Assembly: GCF_900106695.1 (NCBI RefSeq)
Contig: NZ_FNMZ01000001.1
Coordinates: 930,001-994,000 of the forward strand
DNA from: Albimonas donghaensis
GTDB taxonomy: Bacteria > Pseudomonadota > Alphaproteobacteria > Rhodobacterales > Rhodobacteraceae
DNA: 64,000 nucleotides
Direction of reading: 5' to 3'
A program made the position numbers and the translations under genes. The first letter of the stretch is position 1, and every line of letters begins with the position of its first letter. A model generated the notes under the pieces. The model was not told the DNA's origin. It made no database searches and worked only from the letters and a program-made list of their open reading frames with translations. Shown here in pieces: positions 52,960 to 61,455 of the stretch.

Positions 52960-54471
52960 CTAACGCCGCCAATAGGCCGGATTGCACAGCGCCACGGCGG
53001 CCAGCACCTCGATCCGGCCCAGCACCATGGCCACGATCATGATCGCGCGCGCGGTTTCCGAGGCGCCGGCATAGGTGAAGCCGGTGGCCAGCGGGAACAG
53101 CGGCCCGGTATTGGACAATGAAGCCACCGCCGCCGCCATCGCCGCGTCGAAGGTCATGCCCGACAGCGTCAGCGCCAGCAGCGCCAGCGCCAGCGCCACC
53201 ATGTAGAGCATCACGTAGACCCAGGCGTTGACGATGGCGCGCCGCGACAGCCGCCCGCCCTGGGTGCGCGCCAGATCCATGCGCGAGGGATGCGGCAGGC
53301 GCACCAGCTCTCCGATCCCGTGGCGATAGAGCGCGTAGGCCCGGAACAGCTTCACGCCCCCCGCCGTCGTCGCCACGCCGCCGCCCAGCGTGGCCAGCCC
53401 CATCAGCATCATCGCCGGGGCCTCGACCTGGGTCCAGGACGCGGCCGCCGACCAGTCCGACGACAGGAAACCCGAGGTGGACAGCACGCCCACCGAGGTC
53501 ACGAACCCGCCCCACAGCGCGCGCAGGGCGAAGACCGGCTCGCGGGTCGCGGCGCCGAACCCGCCTTCGACCCAGATGCCGTGCAGGAACAGCCACAGCG
53601 TCGACAGCCCGACGGCGATGGCCATCAGCTGGATCTCCGGGTCATGCCGCGCGCCCTTCCAGTCCCGCGCCGCCTCCGGTCCCGCCGAAGGTCCGCGCCG
53701 GCCATAGGTCAGACGCGAGGCGGCGAGCACCAGCACCACCACCGCCACCGCCTCCGCCGCGCGGTTGCCCTGCCCCGCCAGCCCCCCGGTCAGCGGCGAA
53801 ATGCCGGAGGTCGAGACCAGGCTCATCGCATGGCACAGGGCCGCGAAGCTCGGCGTGCCGGCGGCGGCCAGCGCGGCGGCGGCCGCCGCGGTCAGCCCGC
53901 CATAGACCGGGAAAAGCTGGCGCGCCGCGCGCAGGGTGCGCCGACCGCCCTGCCCCAGCGCCAGAATTCGCCCCGACGCCCCGACCGTCGCGCCCCCCGG
54001 CAGGTCCAGCAGCTCTCGCGGGGCCAGGATCGCCACCGCCGCCACCAGCGTCGCGAAGCCGCCGAACCAGCCCAGCATCGCCCGCCACAGATGCAGCGAG
54101 GGCGGCGTCCACTCGGCCGAGATCAGCACGCTGGCCCCGGTGGTGGTCATGCAGGACACCGCCTCGAAATAGGCGCCGAACCAGCCGATCTCCGGAACCA
54201 CCAGGTAGATCGGCGCGGCCGCGAAGGCGGGGGCCGCCGCGAAGACCCCCAGCAGGGTCAGCAGCTCGGCCCGCGCATGGACCCCGATCTGGCCCTTGCG
54301 CGCCGCCATCCCCAGCGCCGCGCCGCTGAGCATCACGAACAGCCCGGCGTAGATGAACAGGCGCGACGCCCGCCAGTCCCGCGTCAGCGCCGCCTCCAGC
54401 GCCGGCACGAACATCGCCGCGCCCAGCCCGAAGATCACGATGAGGAATATGGGGAACCCGCCCAGCCGCAT
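52960..54471 (-). CDS. trkH: Potassium uptake membrane subunit TrkH
   Basis: A 503-residue polytopic channel-like subunit of the Trk potassium system. Successive hydrophobic segments alternate with pore-like loops carrying GxxG-type filters, such as EAVSCMTTTGASVL, AMSLVSTSGISPL, VLSTSGFLSSDW and ASLSNTGPLFPLATGFT. The glycine/serine/threonine filters are typical. It lies 15 bp after trkA, so the regulatory and channel subunits are co-transcribed. The length matches the family. Confidence 0.95.
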   Translation of the reverse strand: MRLGGFPIFLIVIFGLGAAMFVPALEAALTRDWRASRLFIYAGLFVMLSGAALGMAARKGQIGVHARAELLTLLGVFAAAPAFAAAPIYLVVPEIGWFGAYFEAVSCMTTTGASVLISAEWTPPSLHLWRAMLGWFGGFATLVAAVAILAPRELLDLPGGATVGASGRILALGQGGRRTLRAARQLFPVYGGLTAAAAAALAAAGTPSFAALCHAMSLVSTSGISPLTGGLAGQGNRAAEAVAVVVLVLAASRLTYGRRGPSAGPEAARDWKGARHDPEIQLMAIAVGLSTLWLFLHGIWVEGGFGAATREPVFALRALWGGFVTSVGVLSTSGFLSSDWSAAASWTQVEAPAMMLMGLATLGGGVATTAGGVKLFRAYALYRHGIGELVRLPHPSRMDLARTQGGRLSRRAIVNAWVYVMLYMVALALALLALTLSGMTFDAAMAAAVASLSNTGPLFPLATGFTYAGASETARAIMIVAMVLGRIEVLAAVALCNPAYWRR

Positions 54472-54486
54472 CGGCCCGGCCCGCGC

Positions 54487-55863
54487 TCAGAAGAAGTCGA
54501 CCGAGACGCGGAAGAGCTGCTCCACCTCCCGAACCACGTCTCGCCGCGCGAAGACCACCACCCGGTCGCCCTCCCGGATCACCAGGTCGCCATGGGGCAT
54601 CTTCAGCCCCTCGCGGCCCAGAACGGCTCCGGCGATGGCGCCTTCCGGAAAGGCCGCGTCGCGCAGCGCCTTCCCGGCGATGGGAGAGGTCGCGAGCACC
54701 TGCGCCTCGATCACCTCGCCCTCGGCGTCGCCGACCGCATGCACCGCCCGCACCCGGCCCCGGCGCACATGGCGCAGGATCGAGGACACGGTCGTGGCTC
54801 GCGGCACCAGCAGCGCGTCGATCCCGAGGCTCTCCGAAAGCTCGGTCCAGGTCGGGTCGTTGGCCAGCGCGATCGCCACCCGGCAGCCGGCGCGCTTGCC
54901 CCGCGCCGCGGCCAGAAGGTTGGTCTTGTCGTCGTCGGTCAGGCTGAGGATGGCGTCGGCGTCGCGCACATTCGCCTCCTCCAGCAGCACCGGATCGAGC
55001 CCGTCGCCCAGCAGCACGATGGTCCGTTCCAGCGCCTCCGCCGCGGCCTCCGCGCGCTCCCGGTTGCGGTCGATCAGCTTGACCCGCGGCCGGTCGGCCC
55101 GCGCCTCCAGCATCCGCGCCACCTGGCGGCCGACATTGCCGCCGCCCACGATCACCACGCGCCCGATCTTCCGGCCCTCGCGCCCGAACAGGCTGAGCGT
55201 GCGGGTCACGTCCTCGGCGGCGGCGATGAAATACACGTCGTCGCCCGGCAGAAGCTGATCCTGCGGCGAGGCCACATGCAGCGAGCCCCCCCGCCGATAG
55301 GCCACCACGATCGCCTTGAGGGTCGAGAACAGCTCCGACAACTGCCGCAGCGGCGTGTTGATCACCGGGCAGTCGTCCAGCAGCCGCGTGCCCACCAGCC
55401 GCGCCCGGTGGTCGAGAAAGTCCTCGATGTCGAAGGCCTCGGGGTTGGCCAGCCGGCGCATGGCGACGCGGGCGACCTCCAGCTCCGGGCTGATGATCAC
55501 GTCGATCGGCATGTGATCGCGCCGGAACAGGTCCGCCCATTGCGGCGCGAGGTAGGATTGCGCGCGGATGCGGGCGATCTTCTGGGGCACGGCGAAGACC
55601 GAATGCGCCACCTGGCAGGCCACCATGTTGACCTCGTCGGCGAAGGTCGCCGCGATCAGCATGTCCGCGTCCTGCGCGCCCGCCCGCTCCAGCACGTCGG
55701 GATGCGAGGCGAAGCCGACCACGCCGTTGACGTCGAAGCTGTCGGTCACGCGCCGCACCAGGCCCGAGTCCTGGTCGATGATGGTCACGTCGTTCCGCTC
55801 GCGGCTCAGATGCCGGGCGATCTGGGAGCCGACCTGGCCCGCGCCGCAGATGATGATCTTCAT
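54487..55863 (-). CDS. trkA: Potassium uptake regulatory subunit TrkA
   Basis: A 458-residue cytoplasmic NAD(H)-binding regulator of TrkH. It has two tandem RCK modules: the first Rossmann motif is KIIICGAGQVGSQIARHL with acidic IIDQD, the second is GRVVIVGGGNVGRQVARMLE. Each is followed by a TrkA-C domain (about 140-220 and 370-455). In Rhodobacterales trkA-trkH lies downstream of ntrYX and upstream of hfq-hflX. Here the upstream ntr genes are replaced by the unrelated DUF2239 gene on the same strand. Confidence 0.96.
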   Translation of the reverse strand: MKIIICGAGQVGSQIARHLSRERNDVTIIDQDSGLVRRVTDSFDVNGVVGFASHPDVLERAGAQDADMLIAATFADEVNMVACQVAHSVFAVPQKIARIRAQSYLAPQWADLFRRDHMPIDVIISPELEVARVAMRRLANPEAFDIEDFLDHRARLVGTRLLDDCPVINTPLRQLSELFSTLKAIVVAYRRGGSLHVASPQDQLLPGDDVYFIAAAEDVTRTLSLFGREGRKIGRVVIVGGGNVGRQVARMLEARADRPRVKLIDRNRERAEAAAEALERTIVLLGDGLDPVLLEEANVRDADAILSLTDDDKTNLLAAARGKRAGCRVAIALANDPTWTELSESLGIDALLVPRATTVSSILRHVRRGRVRAVHAVGDAEGEVIEAQVLATSPIAGKALRDAAFPEGAIAGAVLGREGLKMPHGDLVIREGDRVVVFARRDVVREVEQLFRVSVDFF

Positions 55864-55942
55864 GGGCCCTCGGGCGAGACGCCGCGCGCAAGGATCGCGC
55901 GGCCGTGGTCGGGCGGAGACTGCACCCGCCCGGCCTCCGCTG

Positions 55943-56992
55943 TCAAACCTCCGCGTGGTCGCTGATCGCCGCCTCGGGCCACAGGTCGGGATCCAGCGGG
56001 CGCAGCGGGATCAGCCGCGACTCCTCCAGCGCCGCCGTGCGATGGCCCAGCCCCGCGAGGCAGCCGGGATCCTCGGCCATCCGCATGAAGGCCCCGAGGC
56101 TCGACTGGCGCACGACCATCACCAGGTCCCAGCGTTCGGTTCCGGGCCCGATCAGCGGCGCGCCGCCCTCGCCCAGCAGGCTGATCGCGCCGCCCGTCGC
56201 CTCCAGGAAAGGTCTTGCATGGGCCATGTAGCGCGCATAGGCCGCGCGGCCCGACACCGGATGACCGGGGTCGAGGTCCGGGGCGGCGGAGTAATCCGCG
56301 ACGTCGCGCAGGCGCAGCAGGTTGAGCATGTCCACCGGACCGTCGAGCCCGCGGCGCATCAGGGCGGCGCCGGCCTCCTCCGTGGGGGCGATATGGCGGC
56401 CCGGCGCCGCCGGAAAACCGAGCCGCATCGCGTAGGCGCGGATGTCGGCGGGCCAGGGCGCGGCATGCTCGGCCAGGGCCGCGCGGTCGCCTGCGAACAG
56501 CGCGCGCGACGCTTCCTCGAACCCCGGCAGGTCGCCCGCCAGCGCCGCCATGGCGCTGTAGGCGGCGGCCTGCGCGGCGCGCGGGTCGGGCGCGCCCCCG
56601 GTCTCGCGCCGGGCCGCGTCCACCAGCCCGCGCAGCTCCGCCGAGGCCCCGCGGCCCCGGCTCGCCAGCCAGTCCCATTGCGTCGGGGTCAGCGTGATCT
56701 CGCGCGCCGTCACGCCCAGCCGGGGCCGCCCCCTGCCCCGTTTCGCGGGTTCCGGCGGCTGACCGGGCGCAAGACGCGCGAGCACGTCCTCCGGCCCGCC
56801 CCGCAGGTCGAGGTCGATGACCGCGCCGCTCGCGTCCGCGAAGACCAGCGCCGGGGTCTCCGGGTCCGCCTCCTGCGCCGCGCGCACCGCCAGCGCCACC
56901 TGGCCCAGCGGCCCCGCCGCGATCCTGCGCCCCGCCGCGAAGGCGGTGGCCGGGGTGGTCGCGTCGGGGCGGGCGGGGGTCTGCGCGGTCAT
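55943..56992 (-). CDS. DUF2239 protein fused to a DUF1330-like domain
   Basis: 349 residues. The N-terminal part (about 1-190) fits DUF2239: an ALVFADASGAVIDLDLRG strand, then KRGRGRPRLGVTAREITLTP and QWDWLASRGRGASAELRGLV. The C-terminal part (about 225-340: PVDMLNLLRLRDVADY, YARYMAHARPFLEATGG, WDLVMVVRQSSLGAFMRM) has the pattern of a DUF1330-like dimeric alpha/beta-barrel. DUF2239 proteins are usually stand-alone and about 190 residues, so this is a fusion. The start at 56992 has GGAG 8 bp upstream. Function is unknown. It is divergent from the GIY-YIG gene. Confidence 0.8.
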   Translation of the reverse strand: MTAQTPARPDATTPATAFAAGRRIAAGPLGQVALAVRAAQEADPETPALVFADASGAVIDLDLRGGPEDVLARLAPGQPPEPAKRGRGRPRLGVTAREITLTPTQWDWLASRGRGASAELRGLVDAARRETGGAPDPRAAQAAAYSAMAALAGDLPGFEEASRALFAGDRAALAEHAAPWPADIRAYAMRLGFPAAPGRHIAPTEEAGAALMRRGLDGPVDMLNLLRLRDVADYSAAPDLDPGHPVSGRAAYARYMAHARPFLEATGGAISLLGEGGAPLIGPGTERWDLVMVVRQSSLGAFMRMAEDPGCLAGLGHRTAALEESRLIPLRPLDPDLWPEAAISDHAEV

Positions 56993-57087
56993 GGCGATGG
57001 CTCCGGTGCGGCGGTGCGGTCGAAAGGGGATTGACCATGGCCCACGCACCCTGTCAATAACACCCGGATAAAATAAGGAGCCCTCCG

Positions 57088-57453
57088 ATGACCGCCCCCT
57101 GCCCGCCCTCCGCCGAAGCCCGTCGCGCCGCCGTCGCGGCGTGGAAGGAGCGCAAGCCCCTCGCCGGGGTCTACGCCGTGCATTGCCGTCCGGAGGGCGC
57201 GGACCAGCCCTCCGCCTGGGTCGCGTCCTCCCCCGACCTGCCGGCGCTGGAGAACCGTTTCGCCTTCACGCTTCGCATGAACAACGCGCCGCATCCCTCT
57301 ATGAATGCGGCGTTTCGGGCTCATGGCGCCGATGCGTTTTCGATGGAGATTCTCGAAACCCTGCCCGCGGATGCGGAGGACATCGCCCGTCCGCGCCTGC
57401 TCAAGGACATGCGCGACGCCTGGGCCGAAAAGCTGGGCGCCAAGCGGATCTGA
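57088..57453 (+). CDS. GIY-YIG nuclease-family protein
   Basis: A 121-residue single-domain protein. AAWKERKPLAGVYAVHC holds the degenerate GIY/YIG strands (GVYAV...WVASSPDL). The family segments NRFAFTLRMNN.PHPSMNAAFRAHGADAFSMEILETL and LLKDMRDAW follow. Members of this alphaproteobacterial group look like small DNA-processing enzymes, but activity is not established. AAGGAG lies 8 bp before the ATG. It is divergent from the DUF2239 gene and convergent with der, with a hairpin in between. It may have DNA-repair or degradation roles; I cannot decide which. Confidence 0.8.
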   Translation: MTAPCPPSAEARRAAVAAWKERKPLAGVYAVHCRPEGADQPSAWVASSPDLPALENRFAFTLRMNNAPHPSMNAAFRAHGADAFSMEILETLPADAEDIARPRLLKDMRDAWAEKLGAKRI

Positions 57454-57456
57454 AGC

Positions 57457-57488
57457 GCGCCCTCTCCCCCGCAAGGCGGAGAGGGCGC
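57457..57488. terminator. Shared hairpin between the GIY-YIG gene and der
   Basis: GCGCCCTCTCC pairs perfectly with GGAGAGGGCGC (11 bp) around a 10-nt loop. It lies between two convergent genes. No T-run follows on either strand. Confidence 0.6.
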
Positions 57489-57495
57489 CGCCGGT

Positions 57496-58932
57496 TCAGT
57501 GGATCTTGCGCGCCCGGGCCTTGCCCTCGAACGGGTTCTCGCCCTTGCGCCACAGCAGCCGGATCGGCGTGCCCTCCAGCTTGAAGTCACGCCGCAAGCC
57601 GTTGATGAGAAAGCGCTTGTAGCTGTCCGGAAGCTCCTCGGGGCGGGAGCAGAAGACGATGAAGGTCGGCGGCCGCGTCTTGGCCTGGGTCATGTAGCGC
57701 AGCCGGATCCGGCGGCCCCCCGGCGCGGGCGGCGGATGGTTCACCGTCATTTCGTAGAGCCAGCGGTTGAGCTTGGCCGTGGTCACCCGCATCTGCCACT
57801 TGTCGCGGGCGCGCAGCACCGCCGCGCGCAGCTTCTCCAGCCCCTCGCCCCGCAACGCCGAGACCGGCACCAGCGGCGCCCCCTTCAACTGCGGCAGCAG
57901 GCGCTCGAACTCCGCGCGCATCAGCTTCAGCGCGCCCGGCTCGCTCACCAGGTCCCACTTGTTGATCGCCACGACCACCGCGCGCCCCTCGCGCTCGGCC
58001 AGGTCCGCAAGCCGCAGGTCCTGGGTCTCGAACGGCTTGTCCGCGTCCAGCAGCAGCACCACCACCTCGGCGAATTTCACCGCCCGCAGCCCGTCGGAGA
58101 CCGACATCTTCTCCAGCTTCTCGGAGATCCGGGCCTTCTTGCGCATCCCCGCCGTGTCGAAGATCCGCATCGGCGTGCCGTCCCAGTCGGTCCGCACCGA
58201 GATCGCGTCCCGCGTGATCCCCGCCTCGGGCCCGGTCAGCAGCCGCTCGTCGCCGATGATGGCGTTGATCAGCGTGGACTTGCCCGCGTTGGGCCGGCCG
58301 ACCACCGCCACCTGCGCCGGGCGTTCTTCCGAAATCGCGAAGAAGGCGTCGGCGGCGGCGTCGCCGTCCAGTTCCTCGCCCAGCTCGATATCGGTGGTCA
58401 CCACGTCGGTCCGCGCCTCTTCGGGCAGCGGCTGGTTCAGCTCCTCGCGCAGCGCGTCCAGCGCGGTGTAGAGGTCGCCCATCCCCTCGCCATGCTCGGC
58501 CGAGATCGGGATCGGCTGGCCCAGCCCCAGCCTCCAGGCGTCCATCGACGCGTCCGCGCCCTGCCGGCCCTCGGCTTTGTTGACCGCCAGCAGCACTTTC
58601 GCGCCCTTCTTGCGCAGGATGTCGGCGAAGACCTCGTCCTGCGGCAGGATCCCGGCGCGGGCGTCGACCACGAACAGGCTGGCGTCGGCCATGTCCACCG
58701 CACGCTCGGTCAGCGCGCGCATCCGGCCCGGAAGGCTGGCGGCGTCGGCTTCCTCCAGCCCGGCGGTGTCGATGATGGTGAAGGTCAGGTCGCCCAGCCG
58801 CGCCGCGCCTTCGCGCAGGTCGCGGGTGACGCCGGGCTGGTCGTCGACCAGCGCCAGGCGCTTGCCGACCAGCCGGTTGAACAGGGTCGACTTGCCCACA
58901 TTGGGCCGCCCCACGATGGCGAGCGTGAACAT
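57496..58932 (-). CDS. der: Ribosome biogenesis GTPase Der
   Basis: An essential 50S-assembly GTPase with two G domains and a KH-like C-terminus. 478 residues: first G domain [27 protein letters not shown]; second [30 protein letters not shown]-terminal KH domain from about 380 ([27 protein letters not shown]). It is downstream of bamB, but a terminator at 58994-59033 lies between, so der probably has its own promoter. Confidence 0.97.
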   Translation of the reverse strand: MFTLAIVGRPNVGKSTLFNRLVGKRLALVDDQPGVTRDLREGAARLGDLTFTIIDTAGLEEADAASLPGRMRALTERAVDMADASLFVVDARAGILPQDEVFADILRKKGAKVLLAVNKAEGRQGADASMDAWRLGLGQPIPISAEHGEGMGDLYTALDALREELNQPLPEEARTDVVTTDIELGEELDGDAAADAFFAISEERPAQVAVVGRPNAGKSTLINAIIGDERLLTGPEAGITRDAISVRTDWDGTPMRIFDTAGMRKKARISEKLEKMSVSDGLRAVKFAEVVVLLLDADKPFETQDLRLADLAEREGRAVVVAINKWDLVSEPGALKLMRAEFERLLPQLKGAPLVPVSALRGEGLEKLRAAVLRARDKWQMRVTTAKLNRWLYEMTVNHPPPAPGGRRIRLRYMTQAKTRPPTFIVFCSRPEELPDSYKRFLINGLRRDFKLEGTPIRLLWRKGENPFEGKARARKIH

Positions 58933-58993
58933 TCCGCGTCTCCCCGGCCCCGCGGGCCGGTCCAGTCGGGAAGGCGCGTCGCGCGGCTCCCCT

Positions 58994-59033
58994 GAAAAAA
59001 CGAACGGCCGGCCCGCGAGACGCGGCCCGGCCC
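58994..59033 (-). terminator. Intrinsic terminator after bamB
   Basis: On the minus strand GGCCGGGCCGC and GCGGGCCGGCC pair (one mismatch) around a short loop and are followed by GTTCGTTTTTTC. Confidence 0.85.
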
Positions 59034-59052
59034 CAACATCATGCCTTCCCCG

Positions 59053-60405
59053 TCAGCGGTAGGCCAGCAGGTCTCCGTCGACGGTGTGCACGTAGAGCGT
59101 CCCGCCCGCCGCCGCCACCCCGGTGCGCGAGCCTCCGGGCATCTCGATCACCGCGCCCGGCGCGCCGGTCTGCGGGTCGAAGGCCATCAGCCGGCCGTCC
59201 GAGGAGGTGACCAGCACCCGCCCCCCGGCCAGCACCGGGCCGCCGTAGCCGATGGGGATCTCCCGATCCTCGGGGTCCTCCCACGTCTCCAGCGGCGCGC
59301 GCCACATGATGTCGCCCGTTCCGATGTCGACCCGCACCACCGAGGGCTCGGAAGTCACCGCGTAAAGCGTGTCCGCGACTTCCCAGACCGGCGACATGGA
59401 CCCGAAATCCAGCTGCCAGACCCGCCGCCCGTTGCGCCCGTCGAACAGCGCCATGGCGCCGCCGGCATTGGCCGCGACCACCGAAGGGCCGGGGCCGAGC
59501 GCGGGGGCGGAGGTCACGTCGGGGAACGCCGCCATCCCCTCCACCTTGCCCGGCGACACCAGCGTCGCCGACCACAGGGTGGCGCCGGATTCGGTGCGCG
59601 CCAGCACCAGCTCGCCCGAGCCGTAGGGCAGCGCCACCACGTTCTCCGTGGCCGCGGGGGCCGAGCCGCCTAGATTGCCGGCGCGGTTCAGGCCCGAATC
59701 CTTGGTCCAGGCGACCGACCCGTCCTCGGCGTTCAGCGCCACGGCCTTGTTGGCGCGGGTGACGGCGATGACCTTGCCGCCGGCGACCACAGGGGCGGAG
59801 TGGATCGGGGCCTGCGCCTGGTGGCGCCAGATCTCCGCGCCGTCCGCGACGTTCAGCGCCGCCACCAGCCCGAACCCGTTGGTGACGTAAAGCCGGTCGC
59901 CGACCACGGCGAGCCCGCCGCCGAAGCCGGTGGCCGAGCTCTCCCCGTCCGGCGTGAGATCCACGTCCCAGCGCCGCCGGCCGGAGCCGGCGTCGAAGGC
60001 GCGCACCCCGGCCTCGCCGTCGCGCAGGAAAATCACGCCGTCGGCGATCACCGGGCCGGAATCGGTCAGCCGGTCCTCGGCGCCCGGTCCGGCCGACACC
60101 CGCCAGGCGAGGCTGGGCGAGGACGGGCCGGCCGGATGACCGCCGGCATGGCCCGCGTCGCCGCCGACCTGCGGCCAGTCGGCCCTGGTCTCGGCGGCGG
60201 GGATCGGGCGGGTCTCGCCCGTCACCTCGCCGCCCGGCTGGACCGAGGGGCGGATGGCGATGCGCTCGCCCGGCAGGCGGGGGTCCTCGTCATCCGCGCA
60301 ACCGGCCAGCGCCGCCGCCGCCGCCAGAACCGCGAGGCTCAGCAGCCGTCCGGGCGCGGGCCGCGATGCGGCGCGGGGGCCGAGGGATTTCCGGGCCGCG
60401 ATCAT
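59053..60405 (-). CDS. bamB: BamB-like PQQ-type beta-propeller lipoprotein
   Basis: A 450-residue outer-membrane assembly lipoprotein. The signal peptide ends at lipobox LAGC (C36). The remainder is an eight-bladed PQQ-like propeller with blade signatures 'DG.iyv...G.v.Ald...G...W', e.g. VIFLRDGEAGVRAFDAGSGRRRWD, YVTNGFGLVAALNVADGAEIW and VIAVTRANKAVALNAEDGSVAW. It matches BamB, which stabilises the BAM machinery. It is preceded by a YfgM-like gene overlapping by 4 bp and followed by der, the conserved order yfgM-bamB-der. Confidence 0.9.
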   Translation of the reverse strand: MIAARKSLGPRAASRPAPGRLLSLAVLAAAAALAGCADDEDPRLPGERIAIRPSVQPGGEVTGETRPIPAAETRADWPQVGGDAGHAGGHPAGPSSPSLAWRVSAGPGAEDRLTDSGPVIADGVIFLRDGEAGVRAFDAGSGRRRWDVDLTPDGESSATGFGGGLAVVGDRLYVTNGFGLVAALNVADGAEIWRHQAQAPIHSAPVVAGGKVIAVTRANKAVALNAEDGSVAWTKDSGLNRAGNLGGSAPAATENVVALPYGSGELVLARTESGATLWSATLVSPGKVEGMAAFPDVTSAPALGPGPSVVAANAGGAMALFDGRNGRRVWQLDFGSMSPVWEVADTLYAVTSEPSVVRVDIGTGDIMWRAPLETWEDPEDREIPIGYGGPVLAGGRVLVTSSDGRLMAFDPQTGAPGAVIEMPGGSRTGVAAAGGTLYVHTVDGDLLAYR

Positions 60406-61073
60406 TCCGACCCCCCGGCGGCATCCGCGCCGAACAGGGTCATGAACTCCTGCAGCCGCTGGCGCAGGCCGGGGCTCAGCATCGGATCGTCGAGCGCGGT
60501 CCGCGCATCCTCGCGCGCGCCCTCGGCGTCGCCGGCCTCCAGCCGCGCCACGGCGCGACGCTCCAGCGCCAGAAGGCGGAACGGGGATTCGGCGCCGACA
60601 TGGGCGTCCCAGGCGCGGGCGCGCTCGGCGGGCTCCAGGCCCGGCTCGCGCAGCATCACCGCCCGCACGCCGGCCAGCGCCCGATAGATCGGGTCGGCGG
60701 CGCCGTCGCTCTCCACCGCCTCATAGGCTTCGGCGGCGGCCTCGGTCTCGCCGGCCTCGGCCAGCGCCGCGGCTTCGGACAGGCGCGCCACCATCGCCGG
60801 ACCCGCGGCGGCCTCCGCGCTCCCGGCGATGCCGCCGAAGGCCGCGGCGCGCGCGGCGGGGTCCGGGGCCTCGCCGGCGGCGATCAGCTCCGCCCCCACG
60901 CGCCGCGCCTCCGCGTCATCGCGCTGGTCGAGCCAGGTGGCGACGCCGGCCGCGACGACCAGCGCCCCGATCCCGCCGATCACCCATGGGCCCCAGCGCT
61001 TCCAGACGCGCAGCATGCGGTCGCGGCGCAGCTCCTCGGAGACTTCGTCGATGAAGCTGTCCCTGTCGGTCAC
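60402..61073 (-). CDS. YfgM-like membrane-anchored TPR protein
   Basis: 223 residues: a short cytoplasmic start (SFIDEVSEELRRDRMLRVWKRW), one membrane segment (WVIGGIGALVVAAGVATWL) and a periplasmic TPR_21-type region of helical repeats (AEAAAGPAMVARLSEAAALA, AEAYEAVESDGA). This is the layout of YfgM, a periplasmic partner of the SecYEG translocon. Its stop overlaps the bamB start (ATGA). It is the first gene of this minus-strand unit, with about 380 bp of shared upstream region opposite the efflux operon. Confidence 0.85.
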   Translation of the reverse strand: MTDRDSFIDEVSEELRRDRMLRVWKRWGPWVIGGIGALVVAAGVATWLDQRDDAEARRVGAELIAAGEAPDPAARAAAFGGIAGSAEAAAGPAMVARLSEAAALAEAGETEAAAEAYEAVESDGAADPIYRALAGVRAVMLREPGLEPAERARAWDAHVGAESPFRLLALERRAVARLEAGDAEGAREDARTALDDPMLSPGLRQRLQEFMTLFGADAAGGSE

Positions 61074-61455
61074 GCGCGGCTCCCTGCCTGTTCAGCGTTC
61101 TTGCTCGGCTTCCGCGGCCCTCGCGGCCCGCGGCATTTTATACGGCGATCCTGTCGGCATCGCGTCGCAACGCGCCGGAAAACCGCCCATCGCGGCGCGG
61201 AAAATCGGCCTGATGGCGACAGGAACCACGTCCGGCTGCGTATACTGGTCACCCGGGGCCGGCGCAAGCTTGCGCCCGGGACGGTCTCGCGCCATGTAGA
61301 GCGCGCTTGCCCTTTGCGTAAGGCCGCGGAGTCGCACGACGTCGCGGCGCCTTGTATATCGCCGCGTTCGGGCCCCGCCCGGTATCCGACGACTGACCCC
61401 TGGCGCATCCGGTCCCGCCGGCCCGCGCCCCCCGCTCGAAGTGCTGAGAGGCTGC
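61074..61455. other. 382-bp divergent region between the YfgM-like gene and the efflux operon
   Basis: It contains an AT-rich TATAAAAT box on the minus strand (61135-61142) that could be the yfgM -10, plus the TATACT box and palindrome described separately for the efflux operon. Otherwise GC-rich with no gene seen. Confidence 0.5.
61241..61276 (+). promoter_or_regulatory. -10-like box and 16-bp palindrome before the efflux operon
   Basis: TATACT (61241-61246) is followed 14 bp later by the perfect palindrome GGCGCAAGCTTGCGCC (61261-61276). The palindrome would lie at about +8 to +24 of the transcript, a typical operator position for a TetR-type or MarR-type repressor. No adjacent regulator gene is in the window. 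Confidence 0.5.

Noticed and set aside
57031-57074. TTGACC plus TCAATA or TAAAAT as the GIY-YIG promoter
   Set aside because: TCAATA at 17 bp is a poor -10 match, and TAAAAT is 32 bp away and abuts the ribosome site.
61355-61360. TATATC as a second -10 for the efflux operon
   Set aside because: No acceptable -35 hexamer at 15-19 bp.
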